From Occultella glacieicola (GTDB taxonomy: Bacteria > Actinomycetota > Actinomycetes > Actinomycetales > Beutenbergiaceae): DNA of 41,916 nt. Numbering within the stretch: position 1 is the stretch's first letter; the number at the start of each line of letters is the position of its first letter. Positions 35,595 to 41,916 of the stretch are shown piece by piece. The position numbers and the translations under genes were made by a program. The stretch is from contig NZ_SMNA01000019.1 in the NCBI RefSeq assembly GCF_004353825.1, positions 1 to 41,916 on the forward strand, written 5' to 3'. The notes beneath the pieces were generated by a model, which saw only the letters and a program-made list of their open reading frames with translations, had not been told where the DNA came from and made no database searches.

Positions 35595-36470
35595 TCACCG
35601 CAGCAGCTTCGACATCCGTCGGTCCGCCAGGACCTTGCCTCCGGTCTGGCAGGTCGCGCAGTACTGCAGGGCCGAGTCGGCGAAGGAGACCTCCCGGATC
35701 ACGTCGCCGCACACCCCGCACTCCTGCCCGGCGCGCCCGTGCACGCGCATCCCGGACCGCTTCGCATCCTTCAGCTCCGCGGCCGGCCGGCCCGAGGACG
35801 CCTCGATCGCGGGCCGGAGCACCGCCCCGACCGCCTCGTACAGCCTGGTCACGGCCTCGTCGTCGAGCGTGGAACTGATCGCGAACGGGCTCATCCGCGC
35901 CGCGTGCAGGATGTCGTCGCTGTAGGCGTTGCCGATCCCGGCGATCGTGCCCTGCTCGCGCAGCACCCCCTTGATCTGTTGCTTGCGCCCCGCGAGGATC
36001 GCCGCGAAGGCGTCCCGGGTGAACTCCGGCGAGAGCGGCTCGATGCCGAGGCTCGCGATCGCCGGCACCTCCTCGGGCGTGCCCACCACGTACACGGCCA
36101 GCCGCTTGCGGGTGCCGGCCTCGGTGAGGCTGAAGCCCGACCCGTCGTCGAGGTCCACGCGCAACGCCACCGGCGACTTCGGCGACCTCGACACGCCTCC
36201 CGGGAGTTTCTCGTGCCAGCGCAACCAACCCGCCCGGGCGAGGTGGAAGACCAGGTGGAGTTCGCCGTCGGGCACCGTGCCGACCTGCAGGTCGAGCCAC
36301 TTGCCCCGCCGGGCGACGCCGGCCACCGTGCCGCCGGCGAGTGCGTTCGGCGCGGGGGAGAACGTCTTCAGGGTCTGGATCCCGAGCACGTGCACGGCGG
36401 CAACCGTGCGCCCGACGGTGCGTTCGGTGAGGAAGTCGACGAGGCCCTGGACCTCCGGTAGTTCCGGCAT
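35595..36470 (-). CDS. Fpg/Nei-family DNA glycosylase
   Basis: A 291-residue base-excision repair enzyme. The N-terminal MPELPEV places the catalytic Pro2 and Glu3; RRGKWLDL holds the conserved Lys loop; the helix-two-turn-helix region is [29 protein letters not shown]; the C-terminal zinc finger is C-x2-C...C-x2-C (CGVC and CATC) followed by [15 protein letters not shown]. Whether it is a true Fpg (8-oxoG) or Nei-type enzyme cannot be decided here; the sequence after MPELPEV ([13 protein letters not shown]) differs from classical MutM. The ATG follows CAGACT-N6 (36477-36482, minus strand), a leaderless start, divergent from proS. Confidence 0.92.
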   Translation of the reverse strand: MPELPEVQGLVDFLTERTVGRTVAAVHVLGIQTLKTFSPAPNALAGGTVAGVARRGKWLDLQVGTVPDGELHLVFHLARAGWLRWHEKLPGGVSRSPKSPVALRVDLDDGSGFSLTEAGTRKRLAVYVVGTPEEVPAIASLGIEPLSPEFTRDAFAAILAGRKQQIKGVLREQGTIAGIGNAYSDDILHAARMSPFAISSTLDDEAVTRLYEAVGAVLRPAIEASSGRPAAELKDAKRSGMRVHGRAGQECGVCGDVIREVSFADSALQYCATCQTGGKVLADRRMSKLLR

Positions 36471-36476
36471 CCCCCC

Positions 36477-36518
36477 AGTCTGGCAAGGGAATTCCGCTGG
36501 TGCCAGGGAAGATAGACT
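36477..36518. promoter_or_regulatory. Divergent leaderless promoters of fpg and proS
   Basis: On the minus strand CAGACT (36477-36482) lies 6 bases before the fpg ATG. On the plus strand TAGACT (36513-36518) lies 7 bases before the proS GTG at 36526. Both start codons would be transcription starts; only 55 bases separate them. Confidence 0.6.
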
Positions 36519-36525
36519 CGCCCGC

Positions 36526-38334
36526 GTGCTGATGCGGATGTCGAAACTGTTCCTGCGGACCCTGCGTGAGGATCCGGCCGACGCCGAGGTCGCGAGCCAC
36601 CGCCTCCTGGTGCGCGCCGGCTACATCCGGCGGGCCGCTCCCGGGATCTACTCCTGGCTGCCGCTGGGCCTGAAGGTGCTCGCCAAGGTCGAGGCCGTGG
36701 TGCGCGAGGAGATGGACGCGATCGGCGCCCAGGAGGTGCACTTCCCGGCGTTGCTGCCGCGCGAGCCCTACGAGGCCACCGGCCGCTGGACCGAGTACGG
36801 CCCGAGCCTGTTCCGGCTGGCCGACCGCAAGGAGGCCGACTACCTGCTCGCGCCCACGCACGAGGAGATGTTCACGCTCCTGGTCAAGGACCTGTACTCC
36901 TCCTACAAGGACCTGCCGCTCGCGCTCTACCAGATCCAGACCAAGTACCGCGACGAGGCCCGCCCCCGCGCCGGGCTGATCCGCGGACGCGAGTTCATCA
37001 TGAAGGACGCCTACTCGTTCGACATCGACGAGGCGGGGCTGGCTGCCTCCTACGACGCCCAGCGCGGCGCCTACGAGCGGATCTTCACCCGACTCGGCCT
37101 GGACTACGTGATCGTCTCGGCGATGTCCGGGGCCATGGGTGGGTCCCGCTCCGAGGAGTTCCTGTTCCCGTGTGAGATCGGAGAGGACACCTTCGTCCGC
37201 TCGCCCGGCGGGTACGCGGCGAACGTCGAGGCGGTGCACACGCCGTCGCCGGAGCCGGTCGAGGCGAGCCTGATCGCCGGCCTGCCCGCGGCCGAGGTCG
37301 CGGATACCCCGGACACCCCGACCATCGAGTCGCTCGTCGAGGTGGCGAACGCCACGCGACCGAAGCCCGACGGCGGCGCCTGGACGGGCGCGGACACGCT
37401 GAAGAACGTCGTGGTCACCCTGGTGTCGCCGACCGGCGTCCGGAGCCTGCTCGTGATCGGGCTGCCGGGGGACCGGCAGGTCGACGCCAAGCGTCTCGAG
37501 GCCGCGGTGTTCCCGGCCGAGGTCGAGCCGGCCGGCGAGGCCGACCTGGCCGCCCACCCCGAGCTGGTCGCCGGATACATCGGCCCCGGGGTGCTCGGGC
37601 CGAACGGTGCGCCCCGTGACGACACCGACGGTGCCAGAGGTGCGGTGCGGTACCTGCTCGACCCCCGGGTCGTGGACGGCACGTCCTGGATCACCGGGGC
37701 GAACGAGGCCGGCAAGCACGTGTTCGGACTCGTCGCCGGGCGCGACTTCACGGCGGACGGCGTCATCGACGTGGCCGAGGTGCGCGAGGGGGACCCGGCG
37801 CCGGACGGCTCCGGGCCGCTCGAACTCGCCCGTGGCATCGAGATCGGCCATATCTTCGCCCTCGGGCAGAAGTTCGCGAAGGCGCTCGACCTGAAGGTGC
37901 TCGACTCGGGCGGCAAGGCCGTCACGGTCACGATGGGCTCCTACGGCATCGGGGTCAGCCGGGTGCTCGCGGCGATCGCCGAGAACACCTGCGACGACAA
38001 GGGCCTCTCCTGGCCGGTCGGAGTCGCGCCCGCCCACGTGCACGTGCTCGCCACCGGCAAGGACGAGGCCGTCTTCACGACGGCGCAGGGCCTGGCCGAC
38101 GAACTCGTCGCGGCAGGCATCGAGGTGCTCTACGACGACCGGGTCAAGGTGTCCGCGGGTGTGAAGTTCGCCGACTCCGAACTGCTCGGGCTGCCGTTCG
38201 CGCTCGTGGTCGGCCGGGGGCTCGCCGACGGGGTCGTGGAGGTCCGCACCCGCGCAACCGGGGAGCGGGAGGAGCTCGCTCCGGAGGTGGCCGTGGCCCG
38301 CCTGCGCGACCTGTTGGCGTCGGCGTCAGCCTAG
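36526..38334 (+). CDS. proS: Prolyl-tRNA synthetase, bacterial type with editing domain
   Basis: A 602-residue class II synthetase. Motif 1 region [39 protein letters not shown] is split here as [12 protein letters not shown] and [13 protein letters not shown]; motif 2 is [25 protein letters not shown]; motif 3 is [13 protein letters not shown]. The insertion between motifs 2 and 3 (about 225-410) is the Ala-tRNA(Pro) editing domain ([13 protein letters not shown] and [12 protein letters not shown] are recognisable). The C-terminal anticodon-binding domain is at about 500-602. GTG 36526 is preferred over ATG 36532 or 36538 because of the leaderless promoter. The 3' end overlaps the convergent lipoprotein gene by 9 bases. 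Confidence 0.96.
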   Translation: MLMRMSKLFLRTLREDPADAEVASHRLLVRAGYIRRAAPGIYSWLPLGLKVLAKVEAVVREEMDAIGAQEVHFPALLPREPYEATGRWTEYGPSLFRLADRKEADYLLAPTHEEMFTLLVKDLYSSYKDLPLALYQIQTKYRDEARPRAGLIRGREFIMKDAYSFDIDEAGLAASYDAQRGAYERIFTRLGLDYVIVSAMSGAMGGSRSEEFLFPCEIGEDTFVRSPGGYAANVEAVHTPSPEPVEASLIAGLPAAEVADTPDTPTIESLVEVANATRPKPDGGAWTGADTLKNVVVTLVSPTGVRSLLVIGLPGDRQVDAKRLEAAVFPAEVEPAGEADLAAHPELVAGYIGPGVLGPNGAPRDDTDGARGAVRYLLDPRVVDGTSWITGANEAGKHVFGLVAGRDFTADGVIDVAEVREGDPAPDGSGPLELARGIEIGHIFALGQKFAKALDLKVLDSGGKAVTVTMGSYGIGVSRVLAAIAENTCDDKGLSWPVGVAPAHVHVLATGKDEAVFTTAQGLADELVAAGIEVLYDDRVKVSAGVKFADSELLGLPFALVVGRGLADGVVEVRTRATGEREELAPEVAVARLRDLLASASA

Positions 38335-39330
38335 GCCGGGGTACGTCGCCACGCGGGCATCCGGGTCCTGGCCGAGGAACGCGGCCTGCGTGGCGAGCGC
38401 GATGAGCGGGGCTCGGACCGCAGGGTCGGCGTCCGGCACAGCGGTGAGCCAGCCGGGCAGGAGTTCGGCGATCAGGCCGGTGCGGGTGGCCTGCAGGTCC
38501 TCGAGGTCGACGGCGTAGGCCGCCGCGCGCGGATCGGCATCGGTGCCGTCGACGCCGGTCGCGACCGCCACGTCCTCGGCCATCTCCCGCAGCGTGATCG
38601 CCGCCGCCGCGGCGCCGGTGCGCGCCGTCCCCTCGGCACGGGCGGCGATGATCTCCTGCGTGTAGCCGAGCGCGTCGAGGGTCCGCCCCACCGGCGCGGC
38701 GGACGCCGGGAGCGAGGCCGGAATGCCGAGGTCGGCGGCCGCCGGGTCGGCTGAGCCGTCGGCGCCGGTGGGCAGGCCGAGGTCGGTGCGAAGTTCAGCC
38801 GCCCACAGGGCCCGGTTGATCGAGATCGAGGCGAGCAGGGTCGCCAGGTCCGCGTCGGCGGCCGGGTCCGCGGCCCGGGCGTCGGCCGAGCTCGACTCGA
38901 GCGCGGCGAGCACGTCCTCGGCGGTGGCCGGGTCCGACGGCGTGGGGTCGCCACCGGTGGGCTCGTCACCGGGTTCGTCACTGGGCTCGGGCTGGTCGTC
39001 GGTGGTCGCGGTGGGGCGTGGCGGAGGCGTCCAGACGCCGCCGAGGTCATCGAGATGGGTGGCGGCGTCGGCGGCGATGTGCGCGAGATCACTCGCCAGG
39101 TCACCGGCGGCCCCGTCCGGCCCGGCATCGGCCCCGGCGGACTCGGCGAGCGCCTGGAGGTCGGCCGCCTCGAGCGCGGCCCCCTGCCGCAGGATCTCGC
39201 CGGGTCCGGGGCTCGGCACCTGCGGAGGCGGGTCGTCCAGGCGCACACCGCACCCGCTCAGGAGCACCGCAGCGGCCACCAGCACGACGCCGAGGCGGCG
39301 GCCCGCGGAACGGCGCATGCGTGGACTCAC
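38326..39330 (-). CDS. Lipoprotein, probable DUF4439 (ferritin-like)
   Basis: A 334-residue exported lipoprotein. The signal peptide has an Arg-rich start and lipobox (VLLSGCGV). Most of the mature protein is Ala/Asp-rich helix with a Pro/Thr/Glu-rich low-complexity spacer at about 98-130. The C-terminal part (about 205-325, [20 protein letters not shown] and LATQAAFLG) resembles the four-helix DUF4439 family commonly found beside proS and rimP in actinobacteria. I see no clear di-iron ligands (ExxH). GTG 39330 fits CAGGAT-N6 upstream; ATG 39318 is the alternative. The stop lies inside proS, so the two genes converge with no room for a terminator. Confidence 0.75.
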   Translation of the reverse strand: MSPRMRRSAGRRLGVVLVAAAVLLSGCGVRLDDPPPQVPSPGPGEILRQGAALEAADLQALAESAGADAGPDGAAGDLASDLAHIAADAATHLDDLGGVWTPPPRPTATTDDQPEPSDEPGDEPTGGDPTPSDPATAEDVLAALESSSADARAADPAADADLATLLASISINRALWAAELRTDLGLPTGADGSADPAAADLGIPASLPASAAPVGRTLDALGYTQEIIAARAEGTARTGAAAAAITLREMAEDVAVATGVDGTDADPRAAAYAVDLEDLQATRTGLIAELLPGWLTAVPDADPAVRAPLIALATQAAFLGQDPDARVATYPGLG

Positions 39331-39336
39331 GCGTTG

Positions 39337-39342
39337 ATCCTG
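39337..39342 (-). promoter_or_regulatory. -10 box CAGGAT, leaderless start of the DUF4439-like gene
   Basis: On the minus strand CAGGAT plus 6 bases leads into GTG 39330. Confidence 0.4.
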
Positions 39343-39424
39343 CCACGGCGCACACCTACGCTGGGGTGTTCGCGCTGGGCCGCGCGCCGCCGCACCAGGG
39401 CGGGCATGATTGGTCCAGACACCC

Positions 39425-39448
39425 TCACTGAGACAGTGACAACTTCAC
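39425..39448 (+). promoter_or_regulatory. Inverted repeat just upstream of rimP
   Basis: TCACTG (39425-39430) and CAGTGA (39434-39439) are perfect 6-bp arms around AGA; GTGA (39436-39439) can instead pair with TCAC (39445-39448). The set ends directly at the ribosome binding site AAGGAG (39449-39454). It could be an operator or a small 5' structure in the rimP-nusA-infB mRNA. Confidence 0.4.
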
Positions 39449-39460
39449 AAGGAGACTCCG

Positions 39461-39967
39461 ATGAGCCGATCGCAGGGCCCTGGCGCCGACGTGGGCGCCC
39501 TGTTGTTCGAGGCACTCGAGCCGGTCGTCGCCGGCGGCGGGCTGTTCCTCGAGGACGTGTCCGTGGTCGGCTCGTCCGCGCGCCGCGTGGTCCAGGTGAC
39601 CGTCGACCTGGCCGACGGTCCGGGTGGGGTCGGCTCCGACCTCCTCGCCGACGTGTCCCGAGCCGTGTCGGCCCGCCTGGACGAGGTCGAGGACCTCATC
39701 GACGGCACCTATCTGCTCGAGGTCTCCACCCCGGGCGTGTCCCGGCCCCTCACCGAGCCCCGGCACTTCCGCCGCGCCGTGGGCCGGCTGGTGACGCTCA
39801 CCACCTCCGGGGGCACCCTCGCCGGCCGGATCCGCGCGGTCGAGGCCGATGGCATCGTGCTGGAACCCGGCGAGGACCGCCCCGAGGCCGTCACCGTCCC
39901 CCTGACCGACGTGGTCCGAGGCACGGTCGAGGTCGACTTCCGCCGCGTCGACGACGCGCAGGACTGA
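39461..39967 (+). CDS. rimP: Ribosome maturation factor RimP
   Basis: A 168-residue 30S assembly factor. The conserved N-terminal part reads [21 protein letters not shown] and [34 protein letters not shown]; the C-terminal SH3-like domain is about 98-165 ([13 protein letters not shown]). Perfect AAGGAG 6 bases before the ATG. First gene of the conserved rimP-nusA-ylxR-infB operon; nusA follows after 23 bases. Confidence 0.95.
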   Translation: MSRSQGPGADVGALLFEALEPVVAGGGLFLEDVSVVGSSARRVVQVTVDLADGPGGVGSDLLADVSRAVSARLDEVEDLIDGTYLLEVSTPGVSRPLTEPRHFRRAVGRLVTLTTSGGTLAGRIRAVEADGIVLEPGEDRPEAVTVPLTDVVRGTVEVDFRRVDDAQD

Positions 39968-39990
39968 CCGGGACTGAGAGGAGCACAGAC

Positions 39991-41016
39991 ATGGACATCG
40001 ACATGAACACCCTGCGTCTGATCGAACGAGAACGGGACATCCCGTTGGACGTCCTCGTCTCCGCCATCGAGCAGGCGCTGCTCTCCGCCTACCACCGGAC
40101 CGACGGTGCCGCCGAGAGCGCCCGGGTGGAACTGGACCGTACCAGCGGGCACGTCACCGTCTACGCGCGCGAACGACTGGAGGACGGTGAGCCCGGCGAG
40201 CCTGGTGAGCGGGGCCCGGAGTACGACGACACCCCGGCCGATTTCGGCCGGATCGCCACCTCGACCGCCCGCCAGGTGATCCTGCAGCGGCTGCGGGACG
40301 CCGAGGACGACGCGGTGCTGGGCACGTTCCGCGGCAAGGAGGGCGACGTGGTCGCCGGGGTGATCCAGCAGGGCTCCAACCCGAAGGTGGTCCTGGTGGA
40401 CATCGGCGGCATCGAGGCGGTGCTGCCGGCCCACGAGCAGGTGCCCACCGAGACCTACACGCACGGTGAGCGTCTGCGCGCCTATGTGCTCGAGGTGAGT
40501 CGCGGTCCGAAGGGCCCGTCGATCACGATCTCGCGAACCCACCCGAACCTGGTCCGGCGCCTGTTCGCACTCGAGGTGCCCGAGGTGGCCGACGGCAGCG
40601 TCGAGATCGCCGCGTTGGCCCGCGAGGCCGGTCACCGCACCAAGATGGCCGTGCACTCCACGGTCGCCGGGCTCGGCGCCAAGGGCGCCTGCATCGGGCC
40701 GATGGGGCAGCGGGTCCGGGCCGTCATGGCGGAACTGCACGGCGAGAAGATCGACATCGTGGACTACAGCGACGACCCGGCCACGTTCGTGGCCTCGGCC
40801 CTGTCGCCCGCCCGGGTCAGCAGCGTGGAGATCGTCGACGCGGCGTCCCGCTCGGCCCGCGTCGTGGTCCCCGATTACCAGCTCTCCCTGGCGATCGGCA
40901 AGGAGGGGCAGAACGCGCGCCTCGCCGCCCGGCTGACCGGGTGGCGCATCGACATCCGGCCCGACACCCCGGCGCCGGGCGACGTGGCCGCGGGGTCCGC
41001 GGGCGAGCAGGAGTAG
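39991..41016 (+). CDS. nusA: Transcription termination/antitermination factor NusA
   Basis: A 341-residue RNA polymerase-binding protein. The N-terminal domain (1-120) begins [20 protein letters not shown]; an acidic linker ([16 protein letters not shown]) interrupts it; the S1 domain is at about 123-195 ([40 protein letters not shown]); two KH domains follow ([25 protein letters not shown] and [21 protein letters not shown]). It lacks the C-terminal acidic repeats of E. coli NusA, as is normal for actinobacteria. The ATG at 39991 has GAGAGGAG 8 bases upstream; longer upstream frames run into rimP out of register. Confidence 0.96.
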   Translation: MDIDMNTLRLIERERDIPLDVLVSAIEQALLSAYHRTDGAAESARVELDRTSGHVTVYARERLEDGEPGEPGERGPEYDDTPADFGRIATSTARQVILQRLRDAEDDAVLGTFRGKEGDVVAGVIQQGSNPKVVLVDIGGIEAVLPAHEQVPTETYTHGERLRAYVLEVSRGPKGPSITISRTHPNLVRRLFALEVPEVADGSVEIAALAREAGHRTKMAVHSTVAGLGAKGACIGPMGQRVRAVMAELHGEKIDIVDYSDDPATFVASALSPARVSSVEIVDAASRSARVVVPDYQLSLAIGKEGQNARLAARLTGWRIDIRPDTPAPGDVAAGSAGEQE

Positions 41017-41022
41017 TACACT
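41017..41022 (+). promoter_or_regulatory. -10 box TACACT upstream of ylxR-infB
   Basis: TACACT begins right after the nusA stop, 98 bases before ylxR. It suggests an internal promoter for ylxR-infB in addition to read-through from nusA. Confidence 0.45.
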
Positions 41023-41119
41023 CTTCCGTGGGCCTCCGCGCCCGATCCTCCCACCTGCTTCACGCACGCCGTTCAGGTGTGCCGGTTTCCGGCCACCCGA
41101 GAGCTGAGAGGTCATTGCG

Positions 41120-41485
41120 ATGACTGACAGCAGCCGACAGTCTCCGACCGTCGGACCGGTACGCACCTGCGTGGGATGTCGAGAGCGGGGTCCACGGTCC
41201 GGCCTGGTACGCCTGGTGGCAGATCGGACGGTCGCGGCTCACGCCGTGGTCGTCGATGTGACCGCGAGCGCACCCGGACGGGGAGCCTGGGTGCATGCGC
41301 ATCCGGACTGCCTGGACCGCGCCGTCAGCCGCCGAGCGATCGGACGCGCGCTTCGAATCGAGGCGCCCGCCGAGGTCTCGCGGGTGCAGGAGTGGTTCGC
41401 CCGGAACGTCCGCACGACACCGTCGATCATCGAACAAGAGAGCGGGTCAGAAGCCGATGGGCACCCGATGAGTACCCAGCGATGA
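41120..41485 (+). CDS. ylxR: YlxR (DUF448) family RNA-binding protein
   Basis: A 121-residue protein of the YlxR/RnpM family, small RNA-binding factors (in Bacillus subtilis YlxR/RnpM binds RNase P). The core (15-95) has VRTCVGCRERGPRSGLVRLVAD, GRGAWVHAHPDCLDRAVSRRAIGRALR, with the two-Cys CxxC and the GRGAWxH motif. The C-terminal ~30 residues are non-conserved. ATG 41120 has a GAGAGG-type ribosome binding site 8 bases upstream. Located between nusA and infB, as in most Gram-positives. Confidence 0.93.
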   Translation: MTDSSRQSPTVGPVRTCVGCRERGPRSGLVRLVADRTVAAHAVVVDVTASAPGRGAWVHAHPDCLDRAVSRRAIGRALRIEAPAEVSRVQEWFARNVRTTPSIIEQESGSEADGHPMSTQR

Positions 41486-41511
41486 GTCAGCAGCACTAAC
41501 GACGGTCCGTC

Positions 41512-41536
41512 CCTGTCTTGGGCGGGCCGAGACAGG
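41512..41536 (+). promoter_or_regulatory. Hairpin masking part of the infB ribosome binding site
   Basis: CCTGTCTTGG (41512-41521) pairs with CCGAGACAGG (41527-41536) over 10 bp with one G-U pair and a 5-base loop. The right arm ends in the first three bases of AGGAG (41534-41538), the infB ribosome binding site. This could limit infB translation. Confidence 0.55.
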
Positions 41537-41542
41537 AGAGTT

Positions 41543-41916
41543 GTGGCAAAGGTCCGCGTCCACGAGTTAGCGAAAGAGCTCGGCGTCGACAGCAAGACAG
41601 TGATGGCGAAGCTGAACGAACTCGGCGAGTTCGTGAAGTCCGCCTCCTCCACCATCGAGCCGCCCGTCCAGCGGCGGCTCCGGGAGGCCTTCCCGGCCGC
41701 GGAGGCCGTCCAGGCCGCCCCGGCGAAGAAGGCCGCACCCAGCAAGCCTGCGCCGCGCACGCAGGCCACGACCGAGCCTGCACTCGAGCAGGCCCCGGCA
41801 GCCGCGGCAGCCCCGGCGGAGCCGGTTGCGCCCGCGCCGGCTCCGGTTGCGCCCGCTGCCGAGGCGACCCCGCAGCCTGCTCCGCAGGCCGCGGCCAAGG
41901 CCCCGGCGCCCGGCCC
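41543..41916 (+). CDS. infB: Translation initiation factor IF-2, N-terminal part
   Basis: The first 124 codons, cut by the right edge. The sequence begins [20 protein letters not shown] followed by [19 protein letters not shown], the IF2 N-terminal domain that recruits to the ribosome. After about residue 52 comes an Ala/Pro-rich disordered linker, long in actinobacterial IF2; the GTPase domain lies outside the window. The GTG start has AGGAG (41534-41538) only 4 bases upstream, a short spacing, and that site is partly inside a hairpin. Position after ylxR confirms the call. Confidence 0.96.
   Translation, partial: MAKVRVHELAKELGVDSKTVMAKLNELGEFVKSASSTIEPPVQRRLREAFPAAEAVQAAPAKKAAPSKPAPRTQATTEPALEQAPAAAAAPAEPVAPAPAPVAPAAEATPQPAPQAAAKAPAPG

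Noticed and set aside
35530-38043. 837-codon reverse-strand open frame across fpg and proS
   Set aside because: It runs antisense to proS and out of frame with fpg, so it cannot be a real product.

Overview
This window looks like core-chromosome DNA of a high-GC actinobacterium, most likely order Micrococcales (Cellulomonas/Georgenia/Ruania-like; the genus is a guess). The evidence is the GC-rich, GTG-start-rich coding, the classic actinobacterial order smc-ftsY-amtB-glnB-glnD-ffh-rpsP-khpA-rimM-trmD-rplS-lepB-rnhB-DUF2469-yraN-comM-dprA-xerC-rpsB-tsf-pyrH-frr-cdsA-rlmN-rseP-proS-rimP-nusA-ylxR-infB, a lipobox-type zinc protein of the AztD family, and many promoters whose -10 box sits 6-7 bases before the start codon (leaderless genes). 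I see no phage, IS element, CRISPR array, tRNA or rRNA.

Layout. 1-2770: end of smc, a small membrane protein, and ftsY (SRP receptor). 2852-6319: nitrogen module amtB-glnB-glnD with a GlnR-like box upstream; GlnD ends after its HD domain and lacks the usual ACT sensor domains, and its 5' coding end carries two tandem perfect hairpins. 6380-9993: ffh, an amidohydrolase and a DUF72 protein. 10025-13837: an accessory five-gene operon (YtrA-like GntR regulator, then ATPase-permease-ATPase-permease), all joined by 4-base ATGA overlaps, with a palindromic operator over the promoter and a strong hairpin at the end. 14025-17224: rpsP-khpA, rimM-trmD (TrmD carries a C-terminal GNAT acetyltransferase domain) and rplS. 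17277-23380: lepB-rnhB-DUF2469, yraN-comM-dprA and xerC. 23440-24859: a methyltransferase converging on, and overlapping, a probably degenerate M23 peptidase. 25251-29802: rpsB-tsf, pyrH-frr-cdsA. 29852-31153: reverse-strand AztD zinc lipoprotein with a Zur/Fur-type palindrome at its start. 31222-38334: rlmN, a repeat-containing DivIVA-type protein, rseP, a GNAT, reverse-strand Fpg/Nei and proS. 38326-41916: reverse-strand DUF4439-like lipoprotein, then rimP-nusA-ylxR-infB (infB cut by the window end).

Most genes serve the gene-expression and export machinery: ribosome proteins and maturation factors (S16, L19, S2, RimM, RimP, KhpA, YlxR), translation factors (Ts, Frr, IF2, ProRS), tRNA/rRNA modification (TrmD, RlmN), SRP targeting (Ffh, FtsY), signal peptidase and site-2 protease. 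I did not find a clear new multi-gene defence or biosynthetic system. The signals that most deserve a second look are a 72-bp nested inverted-repeat element between the GNAT and fpg genes, the ACT-less GlnD with hairpins in its start region, the TrmD-GNAT fusion, the AztD gene with its operator inside the first codons, the absence of dxr and ispG from their usual places beside rseP, and the consistent leaderless promoter grammar.
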